Assembly (NCBI GenBank): GCA_021018815.1
Contig: JAITYX010000025.1
Location: 5,380,001-5,444,000, forward strand
Length of the DNA: 64,000 nt
Direction: 5' to 3'
From: Talinum fruticosum
Lineage: Eukaryota > Streptophyta > Magnoliopsida > Caryophyllales > Talinaceae
A program made the translations under genes and the position numbers. How positions within the stretch are numbered: position 1 is the stretch's first letter; each line of letters opens with the position of its first letter. This document shows positions 1 to 12,158 of the stretch, one piece after another. The notes beneath the pieces were generated by a model that saw only the letters and a list, made by a program, of their open reading frames with translations, did not search any database and was not told the DNA's origin.

Positions 1-1792
1 CTTTCTTAAATTTGCAAGAAGGCGAGTCATCCGAGTAACCCCTAAGATGCAAGTTTCTTAATAGTATGCATGCTGATATGACCTAATCTATGATGCCAAG
101 TCCATGAATCATCATCAACTAAAGTATTCAAACAAGATAGAATTTGAGTAGAATCAGTAAGAGGAATAGTATAGGGGTTACCCGACCTAAGACCATAGAG
201 CTTTTTCTAATTTGTGGTAGCATCATAAATGAAACAATTGGTCCGACCGAATCTTACCTCTTGTACTTGTTTTAAAAGATTATCTACTCTTAGTTCTTTT
301 CTTCTTTAAGTTTATAGGACCATGTTCAGCCTTTTTAAAATTGATTTTTCTGGAATCAGTTTTAGAATGGTTTTTGTAGGAGTTATCCTTGTGTTCAAGC
401 ATTATAGCCAAAACCTTCTTTTCAAAATGAAACATACTAAGAATCTAGTAGTAAGTCAAGGGTTTTTGACCTGGAGTGAGTCTCAAAACCAACTCCCGTG
501 ACTAAGTGAGTTTTTGTTTCAATTGCTCATTCTCTCGTTATGATGCACTCGACACGGTCTCATTATCTTGAGAACTAGTCTCTTGTACATTTAGATTATA
601 TCTCAGCTTTTACAAATTATTTTGTAAAGATTTGTTCTCAGGCTTAAGGGACTCTAGTTTCTTGTTAAATGTAGAAGAATCGAATTGGACTTTTCCTCCA
701 ATGTAAAAATTTATCTAGCTAAATCATGCTTGCAGAACTTAAGAAAGTTGTGGATTACCTCTTGAGGTTCAGTTTTCTCACTACTAAACCTTCACTTTCG
801 ACTCAGCTCAAGCTATTGAGTCCGTTAGAGCCATGAGATACTTTGATTCATCATCTCGTGTCATCATTTTCTTCTAACTCATCATCACTCCATATGGCTA
901 CCATTGCATTTTTCTTGTTTAAGTCCTTTCTTCTTTTTGGATAATAATAATGTACTCATTGCTCCCACATTTAAAACAACTATAATTTTTAGTTAAAATT
1001 GAATTTGAAGGGGATGAGTATTTACCTTTCTTTTCCTTTTTGAAGACTTCCTACTTTGACTTTTTCTATCACTTTCTATATTTCATCATCCTTTTGAATC
1101 CTCCGGCGTAAGTCCCATGGAGTCTTCTTCAAAATATGAGGAGCTCGAGGTTGGACTAGGTTCCTCCGAGGCTTTGTGAGTAATGTTTCGTTCCGTGCTT
1201 ACCTTAGATTCTTCTTCCTCTAGATGTAACTCATGGATGAGAAGTTTCCTAATGAACCCATCTAGTTTCAATTGAGTGAGGCCTTGAGCTTCTTCAATGG
1301 CTGTCACCTTTGGTCCCCATCTCGGTGAAGGGGATGTACATCTACGTTATGTTCTTATCATCCGCCATATTCAACATGTCGTATTTGTGGAGTTACTCGA
1401 CCGATCTATGCCTGCCTCACTTGACTTGTACCCTCATAAATGGTGACAAGAGTGTCCCACACATCTTTAGCGAGTATCACGTGTGTATACTCTATCGTAT
1501 TATGCGGCATCATTGATGCACATGAGAATGTTCATCGCCTTGAAATTGTTTCTATGCCTCTAGTTCTCTTGAAGAGTTAATTCTTACTTCACCTTGGCTA
1601 CTAATTGAGTCTTATCAATATTGGTGTGAACACAATTGCCATTGCAAATGATTTCCCAAACTTCTTCGCCATAGCCTTAAATGAAACACACCATGATCTT
1701 CTTCCAATGTGCGAAGTTTGATCCTTTGAAGTGTGGTGTGGTGGCTTGGTTAATGATCTTCCTCTATCGAATTCTCCATAGTTAAAAGTCAT
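1..1792 (-). pseudogene. Sirevirus copy A: degenerate gag and gag-pre-integrase region
   Basis: This is the 5' coding part of a Ty1/copia Sirevirus-type retrotransposon, read right to left. It starts near 1792 with a gag N-terminus (MTFNYGEFDRGRSL). It continues through a UBN2-type gag segment around 1310-1520, where the reverse strand still reads VWDTLVT and YEGTSQVRQA. The coiled-coil part lies near 480-800, and a gag-pre-integrase remnant at 1-110 matches the intact one near 47.3 kb. Many stops and frameshifts break the frame, so no protein is expected. Its 5' LTR lies immediately to the right (1838 to about 3110). The rest of pol lies outside the window. Copies B (3.1-4.87 kb) and C (48.0-48.77 kb) are relatives of the same family. 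Family assignment is secure; exact domain limits are approximate. Confidence 0.8.
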
Positions 1793-1827
1793 CTAATCTT
1801 TAGACCTTAGATTATTAGTTCCTTTTG

Positions 1828-1837
1828 AAATACCAAT
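1828..1837 (-). promoter_or_regulatory. Degenerate primer-binding site of Sirevirus copy A
   Basis: On the minus strand the LTR end (ACCATCA) is followed directly by ATTGGTATTT. Copia elements carry TGGTATCAGAGC here, complementary to the 3' end of initiator tRNA-Met. The first seven bases of the site are kept and the rest has decayed. The position between LTR and gag start fits a PBS. Confidence 0.6.
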
Positions 1838-3110
1838 TGATGGTTTGCTCTTTCGTAGTCTAAATCACCCTATGGGGTGAATAGGGTATGATGGAAATAT
1901 TGTGGAATTAAAAATCTGCTGCTTAAGTCGAACTCATAAATTAGGAGCTAAGTCTAGATTGTGCTTGGAATGAATAAGAACATGAATTTTTATGTGGAAA
2001 TCCTCCTCGGGCAGAAAACAACAAATAGTGTCAATTTAGGCACCATATTAAATCCATTATTTTGAATCCACAAAATACAAAGGTATGACACTCGAATTGT
2101 TCCCTTGGAAAATTTAATACAAGTTTTTCCTAGGCATAGAAGATCCCTTATCTATCTTAGTACTTCCAAATTGAGTTACCCTTTATAGCTAGGTACTATT
2201 GCGTTGAGTTACCACTTATAGCTCAATCAAGTGAAAAATACGGAAGAATTGAGTAAGTAAGAATGTGACTGATTACAAGACTTCTTTTTTAACTCGAAGT
2301 TGAGAAAAACTAAAATACAGAGTTGAAAGATAGAAAGATTGAGTATATGAGTTGAGAGTTTTGTTCCGTAAATCTCTTATGTCTTGTAAAGTAGCTTTTA
2401 TTTATAATCGATAAAGCGGATAGCCGTTGTAAGGGATAGTTTGAGTCCCTCCGAAATGGAACCACTGTGAAGATAGACAATGTGCATCGGTTTTCAATTG
2501 AAAAGTACTCCATCCCACTTTTTGTGACTGAAAAGGAAGATGGAAAAAACCGTTAGACTCAAAGCTGAAGTTTTCAAGAAATGTAAGCAAACAACCCTAA
2601 CACGGTGTTTGAGCCATCCTAAAAATGTGTTTTTTATCTATTGGCATTTAATGATAAAAAGCTAGTTGTTTTTTCTTTTTAAAATGAGATTAAACAACTT
2701 TAATCAACGTGCAAAAACAAATTAAAGTGCTACTCAAAGTATAAAAATACTTTAGTCCAAGATTAGTCGAGGATATACATTAATTCAAATAATTAAATAC
2801 TTTAATATCCTTAAACTAATTAACTATAATTTTTTAAGTCTAATATTCAATATGTTTGAATTCCATCTATTTATTTTTTAGATGATCAAAGAGTTAGAGA
2901 AAGATGTAGACACAAGCTATCATATGCCATAACATAAGTTAAGTTAAAGCAAAATCTAGCTTACCATGGAATTAAAACAAGTAATTTTGATGTAACTTTT
3001 GAAGTGAGCCAGTTGAAATAACAAATTGAAATTATGAAATTATTTGGATAAAATGTGTGTCCGAGATGAAAGCTTAAAGATAATCATTCTAAAGTGTTAG
3101 AATGACTTGA
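1838..3110 (-). repeat. Sirevirus copy A 5' LTR (U3 end truncated)
   Basis: This block matches the other Sirevirus LTRs in the window in order. It has the CACCCTA/ATAGGGTG palindrome near its 3' end (about 1866-1890), the 'cctcctcgggcagaaaa' stretch near 2008, the 'agttaccctttatag' stretch near 2175, and the 'ctttagtccaagatta' stretch near 2750. Full LTRs of the family are about 1.4-1.6 kb. This one appears to lack roughly the first 300 bases of U3 and meets the gag 3' end of copy B at about 3110. That junction is inferred by comparison with copies at 41.4-41.9 and 62.8-63.4 kb. Confidence 0.75.
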
Positions 3111-3114
3111 ATTG

Positions 3115-4856
3115 AAAACTATTAAGAGAGATAGTTTCGTACTCGAAGCTTCATATTGGACTTGGTCCGATTCTAAGCCTTATTCATTCAAAAATGAGTT
3201 TTCGTCTCTTTCTTTTGAAATCATTTCATCTTGTAAACAACTTGTGAAGATTTTTCTTAAACAGAGGTCCAGGCTGAATCCCTTTTGTCTTTAAATGAAT
3301 AGGAGCATGCTCAACCTTTGTAAAATTGATTTTTCTATAATTAGTTTTAAAAAGATTTTTGTAGGAGTTGTCCTCCTGCTCAGCATTATAGCCAATACCT
3401 TCTTTTCGAAATTAAACACAATGAGAATACAAAAGAAAGTCAAGGTTTTTCCGACCTTGAGTGAGTTTCAAAACTAACTCTTGAGATTTAGTGAGCTTAT
3501 ATTTTAGTTGCTCATTCTCTGTTGTGAGGCACTCTAACTCAATCACATTATCTTGAGCACTAGTCTCTAGTACCTTCATATTAAGTCTTAGTTTTTCCAA
3601 ATAATTTTGTAAAGATTTGTTCTCATACTTAAGAGACTCAATTTTCTCTTTAAGGGTAGAAAAATAAGAATTGGACTTCTCCTCCAATGCAAAAATGTAT
3701 CTAGCCAAATCATGCTTGGAGAACTTAAACAAGTAGTTGATTACCTCTTGAGGGTCGGTTTCCTCAATGTCCGATGATTCATCTTTTGAGTCCGTTATAG
3801 TCATGAGACACTTTTATTCATCATCTATGTCCTCGTCTTCTTCTAACTCATCATTACTCTATGTGTCTACCATTGCCTTTTCTTGTTTCGGTGCTTTCTT
3901 TATTTTAGATTGTCCTTGACTATGTGCTCCTTGCTTCCACATTCAAACCAGCAATAGTTTTTAGTTAAAGTCAAATTTGAAGGGGATGAGAATTTACCTT
4001 TCTTTTACTTCTTAGATACTTCCTACTTTGGCTTCTTCCGCCACTTTCTGTATTTCATCATTTTTTGAATCCTCTCGGCCAGAAGTGTTATGAGGTCTTC
4101 CTTAGAAGCTGATGAGCTCGGACTTGGATAAGGTTCCTCTTATGCCTTGAGAGATATTTTTTGTTTGGTGCTAACCTCATATCCTTCCTTCTTTAGATGT
4201 AACTCATGGGTGACAATTTTCCTAATGAGGTTATCATTTTTCAACTAAGTGAGGTCTTGAGCTTCTTCAACAGCGGTCACCTTCGGTCCCTATTTCTTCT
4301 TTGGAAGACTCCTTATAAGCATTCTTACTATTTCCTTATGTGACATTTTTCTTCCATGATATTTGAGATTATTAACAATCTCGGTGAAGCGAATGTACAT
4401 CAGCGTTACTCATGAGCCTCCATATTAAACATTTCGTGCTTATGGAGGTATTGTTGACTTATCATTGCCTGCCTTACTTGACTTGTTCCTTCATAAGTGG
4501 TGACAAGAGTGTCCCATACATGTTTGGCGATATCACAAGCGGATACTCTATTATACTTTGCAACATCAATGGCACATATCAAAATATTCATAGCCTTCAA
4601 ATTCTTTCCGTGCTTCTCATTCTCTGCAGGAGTTAATTTTGACTTTACTTTGGCAACTTGCTGACTTCCATCCATCTTAGTAGGAATGTAGTTTCCGTTA
4701 TAGATAATTCCCTATACTTCCTCGTCATAGTCTTCGATGAAGCATTCCATGATCTTATTCCAAGTGGGTGAAGTTAGATCCTTTAAACTTTGGTGGGCTG
4801 GTGAAAGATCTTTCTTCATCGAATACTCCATAATTAAGAGCCATCTAATCTTTAGA
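3115..4856 (-). pseudogene. Sirevirus copy B: degenerate gag
   Basis: This is a second gag of the same family, reading right to left from about 4856. The N-terminus (NYGVFDEERSF by reverse reading) is followed by a frame change. A UBN2-type gag segment at 4406-4675 reads AKHVWDTLVTTYEGTSQVRQ. A coiled-coil region at 3412-3804 reads DPQEVINYLFKFSKHDLARY. The gag stops at about 3115, where it abuts copy A's LTR. The 5' leader is cut at 4868 by the CACTA element and resumes at 19201. Gag would form the virus-like particle in the cytoplasm, but stops and frameshifts make this copy inactive. Confidence 0.8.
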
Positions 4857-4865
4857 CCTTGGATC

Positions 4866-4868
4866 GTT
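4866..4868. repeat. Left target-site duplication (GTT) of the CACTA element
   Basis: GTT lies directly before the CACTA left terminus and is repeated at 19198-19200 directly after the right terminus. CACTA elements make 3-bp duplications. Removing the element and one GTT gives a continuous stretch that aligns base for base with copy A around 1801-1830. Confidence 0.85.
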
Positions 4869-4984
4869 CACAACCACATATATGAGTTTTGATTACGTCG
4901 ATTTACGACACTTAAATGGACAAACTGTCATGAAAAATGGACCAGTGCATTTTTGTAAATAATCGGCATTGTGTAACACATATG

Positions 4985-5110
4985 ATGACGGTTCTTTAAG
5001 AGAACTATCATCATATGTCTTGCTGAAACCTTTTGACGATGGTTCTTTGAAAGACATCGTCATAGGTAACATGTGACGACGGTTCTTTCATTGAACCATT
5101 GTAAAATGTC
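4985..5110. repeat. CACTA left subterminal repeats
   Basis: The motif 'gacggttcttt' or close variants occurs near 4988, 5038 and 5080, with inverted partners such as 'gaactatcatcat' and 'gacatcgtcat'. In CACTA elements subterminal repeats bind the element's TnpA-type protein. That role here is inferred from position only. Confidence 0.65.
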
Positions 5111-5410
5111 TATCCGGACACAATCTAAAAACCCGTGAACTGATACCTATTATTTCCACGCTCACTTACATCTACTCTCTACTCATGGTTTTATCGCTTT
5201 CTACAGTTCCTCTCCTCCATTACTTGTACCTGATGTTTCCTCGTTGATCGACTTGAACCGATAAGCTACGCTCGTAGTTGTAGCTGTCCTCTCGCTTAAT
5301 CTTCCCTTTCTCTCATAGTTTCCTCTCGTCTACTTTAAGTGTAGATCTCCTCTCGCGCAATCTGTCAAGCCTCTCCCTCACCCTCGCCGTTGTCGTAGGT
5401 CTACGGTATG
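5111..5410 (+). other. CT-rich leader-like region of the CACTA element
   Basis: This 300-base stretch is pyrimidine-rich on the plus strand, with 'ctcctctcgcg' and similar runs, and ends at 'ggtctacggtatgaa', which resembles a splice donor. Plant CACTA elements carry their promoter and 5' untranslated exon at this place. No open frame or TATA box is convincing, so this is a positional inference. Confidence 0.35.
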
Positions 5411-5765
5411 AATATGTAAACTCTATTATTTTTTGCTTTAAGTTATTTACAAAAGTTAGATAGTTAAATGTTGATTGTATTTGCAGTAATTATATGAATG
5501 TTGAGAATGTGGGTAATGTTTGAGATTGTTGAAATATTAAATTTTTGTTAAAATGTTAAATATTGAGAATGTGGGTAGCATTTGTTTAGTTTATTATATT
5601 AGAAATTCGTGAAATGTTTGAGATTTTGTGAAATGGTTTTAGGAGTTTAGGATTTAATTATAGGGAAATAAAATGATAGTTAAGGATGGTAAATTGAAAG
5701 AATGCATCCAAATTCATTTAAGATTTTAGAGAAATAGAAAGATAATTTGGATGTAGGGTCATCAC

Positions 5766-6115
5766 CTAAAAACTTTTCATAAAGATAAATTTGTATCCAA
5801 ATTTGTTTATTTTGATGAGGTGATGTTGGAGTTGACTTATTTATTCAATTATCAAAACTAGCATCTAAATATGTTCGGAGTTTAGAGAAATAAAAATATT
5901 TATAGTTTAGGGTTTGGGGAAATAGAAAAATTTGTGGTTTAGGGTGTAATGATCAAAAAGAAGAAAATATAAAGGTGAAAATGTAAAAATTCGAAAGGTA
6001 TTTGGATATTCGGGTCTCCCCAAATACTTGTCATAAAGATAAATTTGTTACCAAATTTGTTTATTTTGATGAGTTGATGTTGGAGTGGACTAATTTATCC
6101 AATTATTTAAATTTC
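5766..6115 (+). repeat. Direct repeats of a roughly 95-bp AT-rich unit (third copy near 14688)
   Basis: A unit containing 'cataaagataaatttgt' and 'tttattttgatgag' occurs at about 5766-5860 and again at about 6023-6115. A third copy sits at about 14688-14780. The last two copies each directly precede a foldback palindrome, so unit plus palindrome was duplicated together. The surrounding 5410-5766 is AT-rich with no gene seen. Confidence 0.7.
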
Positions 6116-6116
6116 C

Positions 6117-6752
6117 GGTTTCCTTTTTGGTTGCATGTTTGATGTATTATGCATGATCGTAAACTAGAATACATGATATTTTTGAGGTTTAGGTAATGCA
6201 TAAGATAATAATAATGAATATTAGTCAAATATTAAGGCCATCCATTTAATTTTCTTTAAATACCCCAAGACATAACTAGAACCGGAGTATCCATAACCCT
6301 TGTTGACTTTAGCAATTGGATCGGATTCACTAGGCAAGACATAAAGTTTATGTATAGCGCAGGTCGGTCCATGAGGACAATGAAAAGGGATAAACGATTT
6401 ATTGGAAAAAAGGTGACAAATAATAGGGAATTATTACTAGTTTTTTATTGTTTACCACCTTTTTCTCTAATAAATCCTTTATCCCTTTTCCCTTTCTTCA
6501 TGGACTAACCTAGCTCTGCACATAGACTATATGTCTTGCCTTGTGAACCTGATCTCATTGGTAAAGACAACGGGCATTATAGGAACTGCGGTTGTGGTTA
6601 TGTCTTGGGGTAGTTAAAGCGAATTAAAGGGATTGCCTAAACATTTTCTTCATATTAATTGTGCTATGCATTATGCAAAAATTCAAAAAAAAAAAAGTCA
6701 TATCTGGTTTATGATAATGTATAATACATCAAATTTGGAAAAAAAAGGAACG
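6117..6752. repeat. Foldback palindrome, copy 1 (about 306-bp arms)
   Basis: The left arm (6117-6424) and right arm (6447-6752) are imperfect reverse complements across almost their whole length, with a 22-base loop. Paired landmarks are 'ggtttcctttttgg' with 'ggaaaaaaaaggaac', 'aaggcatgacata'-type blocks such as 'aggcaagacata', and 'aggtgacaaataat' with 'attgtttaccacct'. No gene lies within. A transcript would fold into one long hairpin. A diverged second copy is at 14785-15360. Confidence 0.85.
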
Positions 6753-6781
6753 ATATGTACATATATTATTATATATATAAT

Positions 6782-6786
6782 ATATA
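6782..6786. repeat. Left TSD (ATATA) of the Tekay-like element
   Basis: ATATA directly precedes the LTR start TGTAAGACC and is found again right after the second LTR at 14422. The target is AT-rich, so five matching bases alone are weak. The position at both LTR ends supports it. Confidence 0.6.
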
Positions 6787-9700
6787 TGTAAGACCCGCAA
6801 TTTTGGGTTAGAAAGTTATAGAAGTTAAATTAATTATTTAGTTTAATTAAATAGAGTAGGTCGAATGACCAAGTTCTATGCGTGGTTAGATATTCGTAAA
6901 GTTATTTGAGCAAATTATTATTAGTTTGCGTAACTCTTATTAGTGAAGCGTATTAATCCCCTTTTCTGAATTTTCGCCCGGACCAGCTACGTATTAATTC
7001 GAAACAGCGCATGTTATGTATGTGGGTTTAATTATATTGAGGATTAACAAAAAAAAAAAGAAAAAGGGAATAGAAGGGGAAAAGAAAAATGAGGAGGTGG
7101 GTTTTTGTTTACGTGGAGAAATGAGATAGAAATCAAATTTGGGGTCCAATGATAATGAGATACAAAATCAATTACTCGGTGGAGAGAGTGGAGAAACAAA
7201 GATGAAGAAGCCTCGGAGGCCCGAACGAGAGGAAAGTAAAGGAAAGGTGAGGGAGAACAACGCACGAGAGAGAGAGGGCGAGCGAGCGGGAGCGAGAGGA
7301 ACACAAGAAACCGACAACCGGCAATCGGCAAGCTTGTTGTGGCCGAGGGTAGGTGGCAGACGAAGGAAAAAAGGAAAAGAGGGAGCGAAAGAAAGAAGAA
7401 GCAAAACCAGAATAGGGGAAAACGAGAGAAGGGAGGACGGGCGAGGGCGAAACATAGCGAGAAACGAGAGAGGGAGAGGCTCGAGCATGCGGCAGAAGAA
7501 AGGGAGAGAGAAAGAGGGAGAGCCCGGAGGCCGATGGCCGCCTGAATGACGAGAACGCTGCGGCTAGCAAGCGTAGAGAAAGGGAGCAAAGCACCGAGAC
7601 AGACCAAGAAACCGAGTGGAAACCGGCCGAGAGACAGAGACCACGAAGAGGAAGGGGAACGACAACCAGCGGGCACCAAAACCGCGGCCGGTGACCGTCG
7701 AGCGAGGATTACCGAAGGAGCGAGAAAACCGGACCGAGACGAGAGAGAGACTGGGACGAGAACAAGTTGAAGGGGAGGTAGGGAACCTGGAACCAACTTC
7801 ATTCAATAGAACACTCAATCCCTAAATTCGAGGTGGTAGTCTTATACTCTAAAACTATTAGTAATTTCGAAATCCAATTGAGTTTATCGTGATTATTGAA
7901 TATTGTTGTGAATACGGAACATGTATGTTATTAAACAAGTTTAGTAGTTGTTAAAAGTCGAATTAGGAGTCATGAAGGGATTTGGTAGTTGTTTACGCTC
8001 GAATTGGAAATCGAGGCATTCAAGCGAGTTGGGTTGCTTGGGTATAGTGATTAGTATCAAGGATTCGGTTAGTTGGGGAATGGTGATGACCACGCTATGG
8101 TTTGGGAATGAGTTATGAATTTATATTTCAAATTGAGCCTTAGAGATTTATTGAGTTTATGAAATTAAGAGATGATTGCTAATATTGGGAAATAATTGAG
8201 TTCAAAATAGATTTAAATCCTCAAGGTTGAACTAAACATGAAGGTAAACGAAACTAACGGAAATTGAGTGATGAAAAGTGATTGAGAGTATATAACTAAG
8301 GATGGACGAACAAGAGTTAATTGATGGACGAACAAGAGTTAATTAATATGATACCTACATACAATGGGAGTTTGAGGCACGGAACCGACGGGTAGGGAAT
8401 CGTAAGATTAAGTTGAGTTTAGAATGTATATAAGTCTTCGAGATGAAATTAAGTTGGAAGATGAGCCAAGCAAGAGGAGCTTAAGTGATAAAGTGAGATT
8501 AGGAGTTATATGGCTGAGTATGAGCAAAGGAAGTTAATTTATAAAGTAGAGACCTAGAATGAGGAATTAAAGTAAAGAGAGAGAATTATGAGAAGTTGAG
8601 ACACTGAAATAGGTGGTGTCCGCTTGTGGTTATTGTGGCTCGAAAAGGAATTAATCGACTAAATTGGTGAATTTAGAAAGGTATAGTTGGAAAGAAGTTG
8701 TGAATGACTGTCGGTGACTGAATCATAGCTATTTGTGCAAGTGATTGTGTTAAGTAATGTTCAAAAAAATAGTTTTGAAAGGAGTTATGTATTTTACGCG
8801 AATGATTCTTGAATGCAATTTATTGAGAAATGTCTTTTAAACGTGAAAATGTTTTAAAGAAGTGAAAATTATTTAAGAAAGTGAATTTATAAGGGTGACA
8901 CGTGGTGTCATGCCTTCCTTGATATTAAATCAATTTGAGAAAGCTATTAAAGTGAACATGATGAATGATTATGTGCAAATTGTTTTGAATCGATCGGCTA
9001 TGGATCGTTTAGAATAACAAAGGGTTCGAACTTGGGGACGCCCAGCTAGAAACTTCGAGGGAAGGGTTCTAACAGGGTTCCTGCGGTGGTAGGATGCCCG
9101 ATCCGAGACTTCCTATAAGATAGGTCCTAGGAGCCTTTTGGTTGGGGTCGTGCCCTAGAATTTAGAAGTGCTAGTTCGAATCCTCGAAGGCCTAGAAAGT
9201 TGATTCGTTTGGGAAAAGAGAATTGTGATGAATGTGAAATCGTGCTTTTCAATGATTAAAGAGTTCTAATCTTTACGGTGCAAGAGATTTCGTTAAAAGT
9301 TTACTGATTTGTATTATGTTATTATGTTTTCACCAATTTCATTATTATGAGTAGTATATGTAAAGAATTTCCATTTTAAGGGTATAAACTCCGATGAGCC
9401 CGTGATTTATTGCTCACCCCCACAAATTTCCCCCTTTTCCCGTCCCAAGTGTTGCAGGTACACTTACGTAAGGTACGATCTACACTTAGCATAGTTTGGA
9501 CTCCTCGATTCGTTGTTGGTGTGTGTTGAGTGATTCGAGTCAAGAATATGCATTTCTTATATTCCTCAAGCATTGTAGTTTGTAATTTAGTTCATATAAT
9601 TGTACCGGATGTATAATAAACCATTTAGATTGTTTTAAATTTTATCGCATAATCCGTTGGACTCCGGAGTATGGCCGTTGAGCTGTATACTCCGAGCGTA

Positions 9701-9941
9701 TTGCTGGTTGAGTTGTATTATGTTTTTATGTCGGGTTTTAAGGCTTTAAGCTTAAGGGAGAGTCCACATTAGAAACAGAACTCGTCGAAATTTTTATGAA
9801 ATCTCAAATTCTTTTAAAAAACCACTTTTATTACCTCTAAGTTGGATTTAGACAGACCAAACCAATATCGAAAGAGCCTTGGGAGTTGCTTTAAGGAACT
9901 CGCGATGTAATACTCCCGAGAGGGTGTTTTGGGGTGTTACA
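6787..9941 (+). repeat. Tekay-like 5' LTR (3155 bp)
   Basis: It runs from TGTAAGACCC to GGGGTGTTACA with TGTAA/TTACA inverted ends. It holds a purine-rich plus-strand block (about 7040-7770) that creates long meaningless open frames on both strands. A 22-bp tandem duplication starts with 'gatggacgaac' at 8301-8344, and the perfect inverted repeat TGACAC-GTG-GTGTCA lies near 8895. It ends with the 'gctcacccccacaaatttc' stretch near 9412 that resembles Tekay/Del LTRs. Confidence 0.85.
7040..7770 (+). repeat. Purine-rich, strand-biased block in Tekay-like LTR
   Basis: The plus strand is dominated by G and A ('agagagagagggcgagcgag') for about 700 bases. Open frames here on either strand are low-complexity (Arg/Glu/Lys on one, Ser/Leu/Pro/Phe on the other) and have no recognisable domain. 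The same bias occurs at the same LTR position in the solo LTR near 53.4-53.8 kb (opposite strand) and at 60.66-61.36 kb. I read it as a structural feature of the LTR, not a gene. Confidence 0.7.
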
Positions 9942-9957
9942 AAATGGTATCGAGCAT
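9942..9957 (+). promoter_or_regulatory. Primer-binding site of the Tekay-like element
   Basis: Directly after the LTR end the sequence reads 'aaatggtatcgagcat'. TGGTATCGAGC differs by one inserted or changed base from TGGTATCAGAGC, the usual initiator tRNA-Met site. Confidence 0.75.
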
Positions 9958-12146
9958 AGCTTTTGGTGACCTTAAGTTTGCATTGCATATAGGCGTCTAG
10001 GATCGTTGTTATGTGATTATATGCTCTATTTGTGGCGGACATAGGTGTGGCCTTAAGTTCAACCTCCGACTTATAAGTGACTACCTAGTTGACTTGGCTG
10101 AATTAGTTGATTGCAAACCGCCCCTTTAGGGTAATGTGTGAGTGACTTGTGTGTGCTAATTGTGTGAGTAAGGGTGGCTGAAATCTTATTTCCGGTCGAT
10201 TACTTGTTGATTTTGTTGAGCCCTATACTAGAAATCTCTATCCTTAGGACTTCATTTATTTGAATTCTTATGTGATTAGATGAAGGATGAGTTCGATAAT
10301 CTGAATCGTGAACTTATGTGCTTATATGTGTGAGTGATTTATGTTTGCTAAGTATGTGATTGAGTGCGGTTGAATTTTTATTTGTGTTCCGTTATTCACT
10401 GGTTTCGTGGTGCGACTTCTAATCTTTAGTCGACTTAGAAATTCTACCTCTAAGCAAGCATACGAGTATTCAATTATGTATTTATTGTTTATATACTTAT
10501 TTCCAAGGAACTTAGAAAGTGTATAGTGATCTTAGGTATGAAAAGAAAAGACATACGATGTACTAGCATACGTGAAGCATTTATTGCGCATTCCTAATCC
10601 CGTTTGTTGAGTTAGGCATAGAGGCTGTCTTTTGGGAGTTCTTACTAAGAAATGAATTGAAATGTCATAGTATTGAATAGGATAAGGCTGAGCAACCTGA
10701 GTATTGAGAGATACTTGCATATATTTACAAAAATACTCATAGGTGGGTACTTTGAAAGTTATAAAGGAGAATTAGAGGCCATAGAGAGGAAAATTAATGG
10801 GAAATACAACGTGAAAGGTTCGTTGCATCATTAGTGGAATTGGTTTTCTTGATAAAAATATTTGAGTTCATAATCGAGAATGTCAAACTAGGTATTTTGC
10901 TTGAAGTAAAGGTCATTCGGATGTGTTGGAAGGTACCTTTTAGGTGCATTTGGGAACAATTTTGGAGAAACAATTGATTTAGGAATTTTCTCTATTTTCA
11001 TCTAAGTTTTGAATCGACCAAACGTAGAATTCAATGGTTATGGAGATCCATCTATGAGTCCAAATTTGAGAAACTTATGAGAAAGGTTTAGAATAAGCCG
11101 AGCATGAGGCTAGAAGGGGCTAACTAAATCATATTGAAGATTGTGCTTTTAACCATTTTGAGTTCCTTTCACTTAACTATCTCACCAAAAAGAGTTGATT
11201 GATGAATGTTGGAATCATGCCCTCCACCACTTTTGAGTTTATATGTGGCGGTTCTTTGCGAGTTTATAAACCTTGGACATTGATAATAACCTCGTAGGTG
11301 GAGCGCCTCGTTTACCAAGGGAGTTAGAAGTTGTTCTATCACTCCCATACTTAATTTGGAGTTTGTTGTGTTATTAGTGCTCATTGGAGCGACTATAAGT
11401 TACTTGGTAGCGAGATACTTTAAGTTTACATAAGGATTGTAGGTTTGATCTTAACTCCCATATAGGTGAAAGAATAATAGGAGTACTCCCTACTATCTAT
11501 TGTAGTTGGCACGAGTTGTTTAAGGATTTTATTGTGCTAGATATGATCGCACATAGTTTTGTTGCCTCTAAATTCCGACTTGGTTTCAGTCCTGAATTTT
11601 GATTATACTCTCGAACTCGTCTACTTCCTTTTGTGATGTTACTTGCCTAATATGTGTGTCATTCTTACCGGTGGACTAGTGATGCACCATAGATAATTCG
11701 TTGAACTAGTCCATCCAACTAGCTTGGCCACGAGTTTACCTAAGTTTGTGGAGGATAAGGAGCTTGAGGGTGGTGTGAGATGTTTGAACTAGATGTGTGC
11801 TGGGTTAATGTGTTGATTACAAAAGTTTTTGGTGGAGAGATTAAGATCCAATTTCAAAACAAGTGGTGAGATTGCTCCAAGCCAACTATTTGCTCTTTTC
11901 CAAGTACGATTTGCTCCTTAGCGCCTTGTAATTAAGTGAGTATACGTACTCGAATTGATGGTAGAAAGGAAGTTGGAACTCTTTAACCCATAAAGACTCC
12001 CTTCGAATTCCAAGAATGAGGGCTACCTCATTGAGTTTCCTTCGTATTAAGTGTACAAGTGCTCTCTATGTATACATGTGCCTATACGTTGCTCGTTTCA
12101 CGGGTACTACCTATTTGTTCCGAATTTCGGGGACAAAATTCTTTTA
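9958..12146 (+). other. Internal region of Tekay-like element without coding sequence
   Basis: About 2.2 kb between PBS and PPT. Reading frames in both directions are short and carry no CCHC, protease, RT, RNase H or integrase motif that I can see. It is probably spacer left after loss of gag-pol, or a large retrotransposon derivative (LARD) type interior. Confidence 0.6.
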
Positions 12147-12158
12147 AGGGGGAAGAAA
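12147..12158 (+). promoter_or_regulatory. Polypurine tract of the Tekay-like element
   Basis: 'aagggggaagaa' lies just before the second LTR (TG at 12159). It would prime plus-strand DNA synthesis. The preceding 'ttcggggacaaaattctttt' is the usual context in Tekay/Del-like elements. Confidence 0.8.

Noticed and set aside
7044..7825. Long overlapping open frames on both strands, up to 252 codons
   Set aside because: Purine/pyrimidine-rich low-complexity sequence inside an LTR makes stop codons rare in several frames at once. The predicted proteins are Ser/Leu/Pro- or Arg/Glu-rich without domains.
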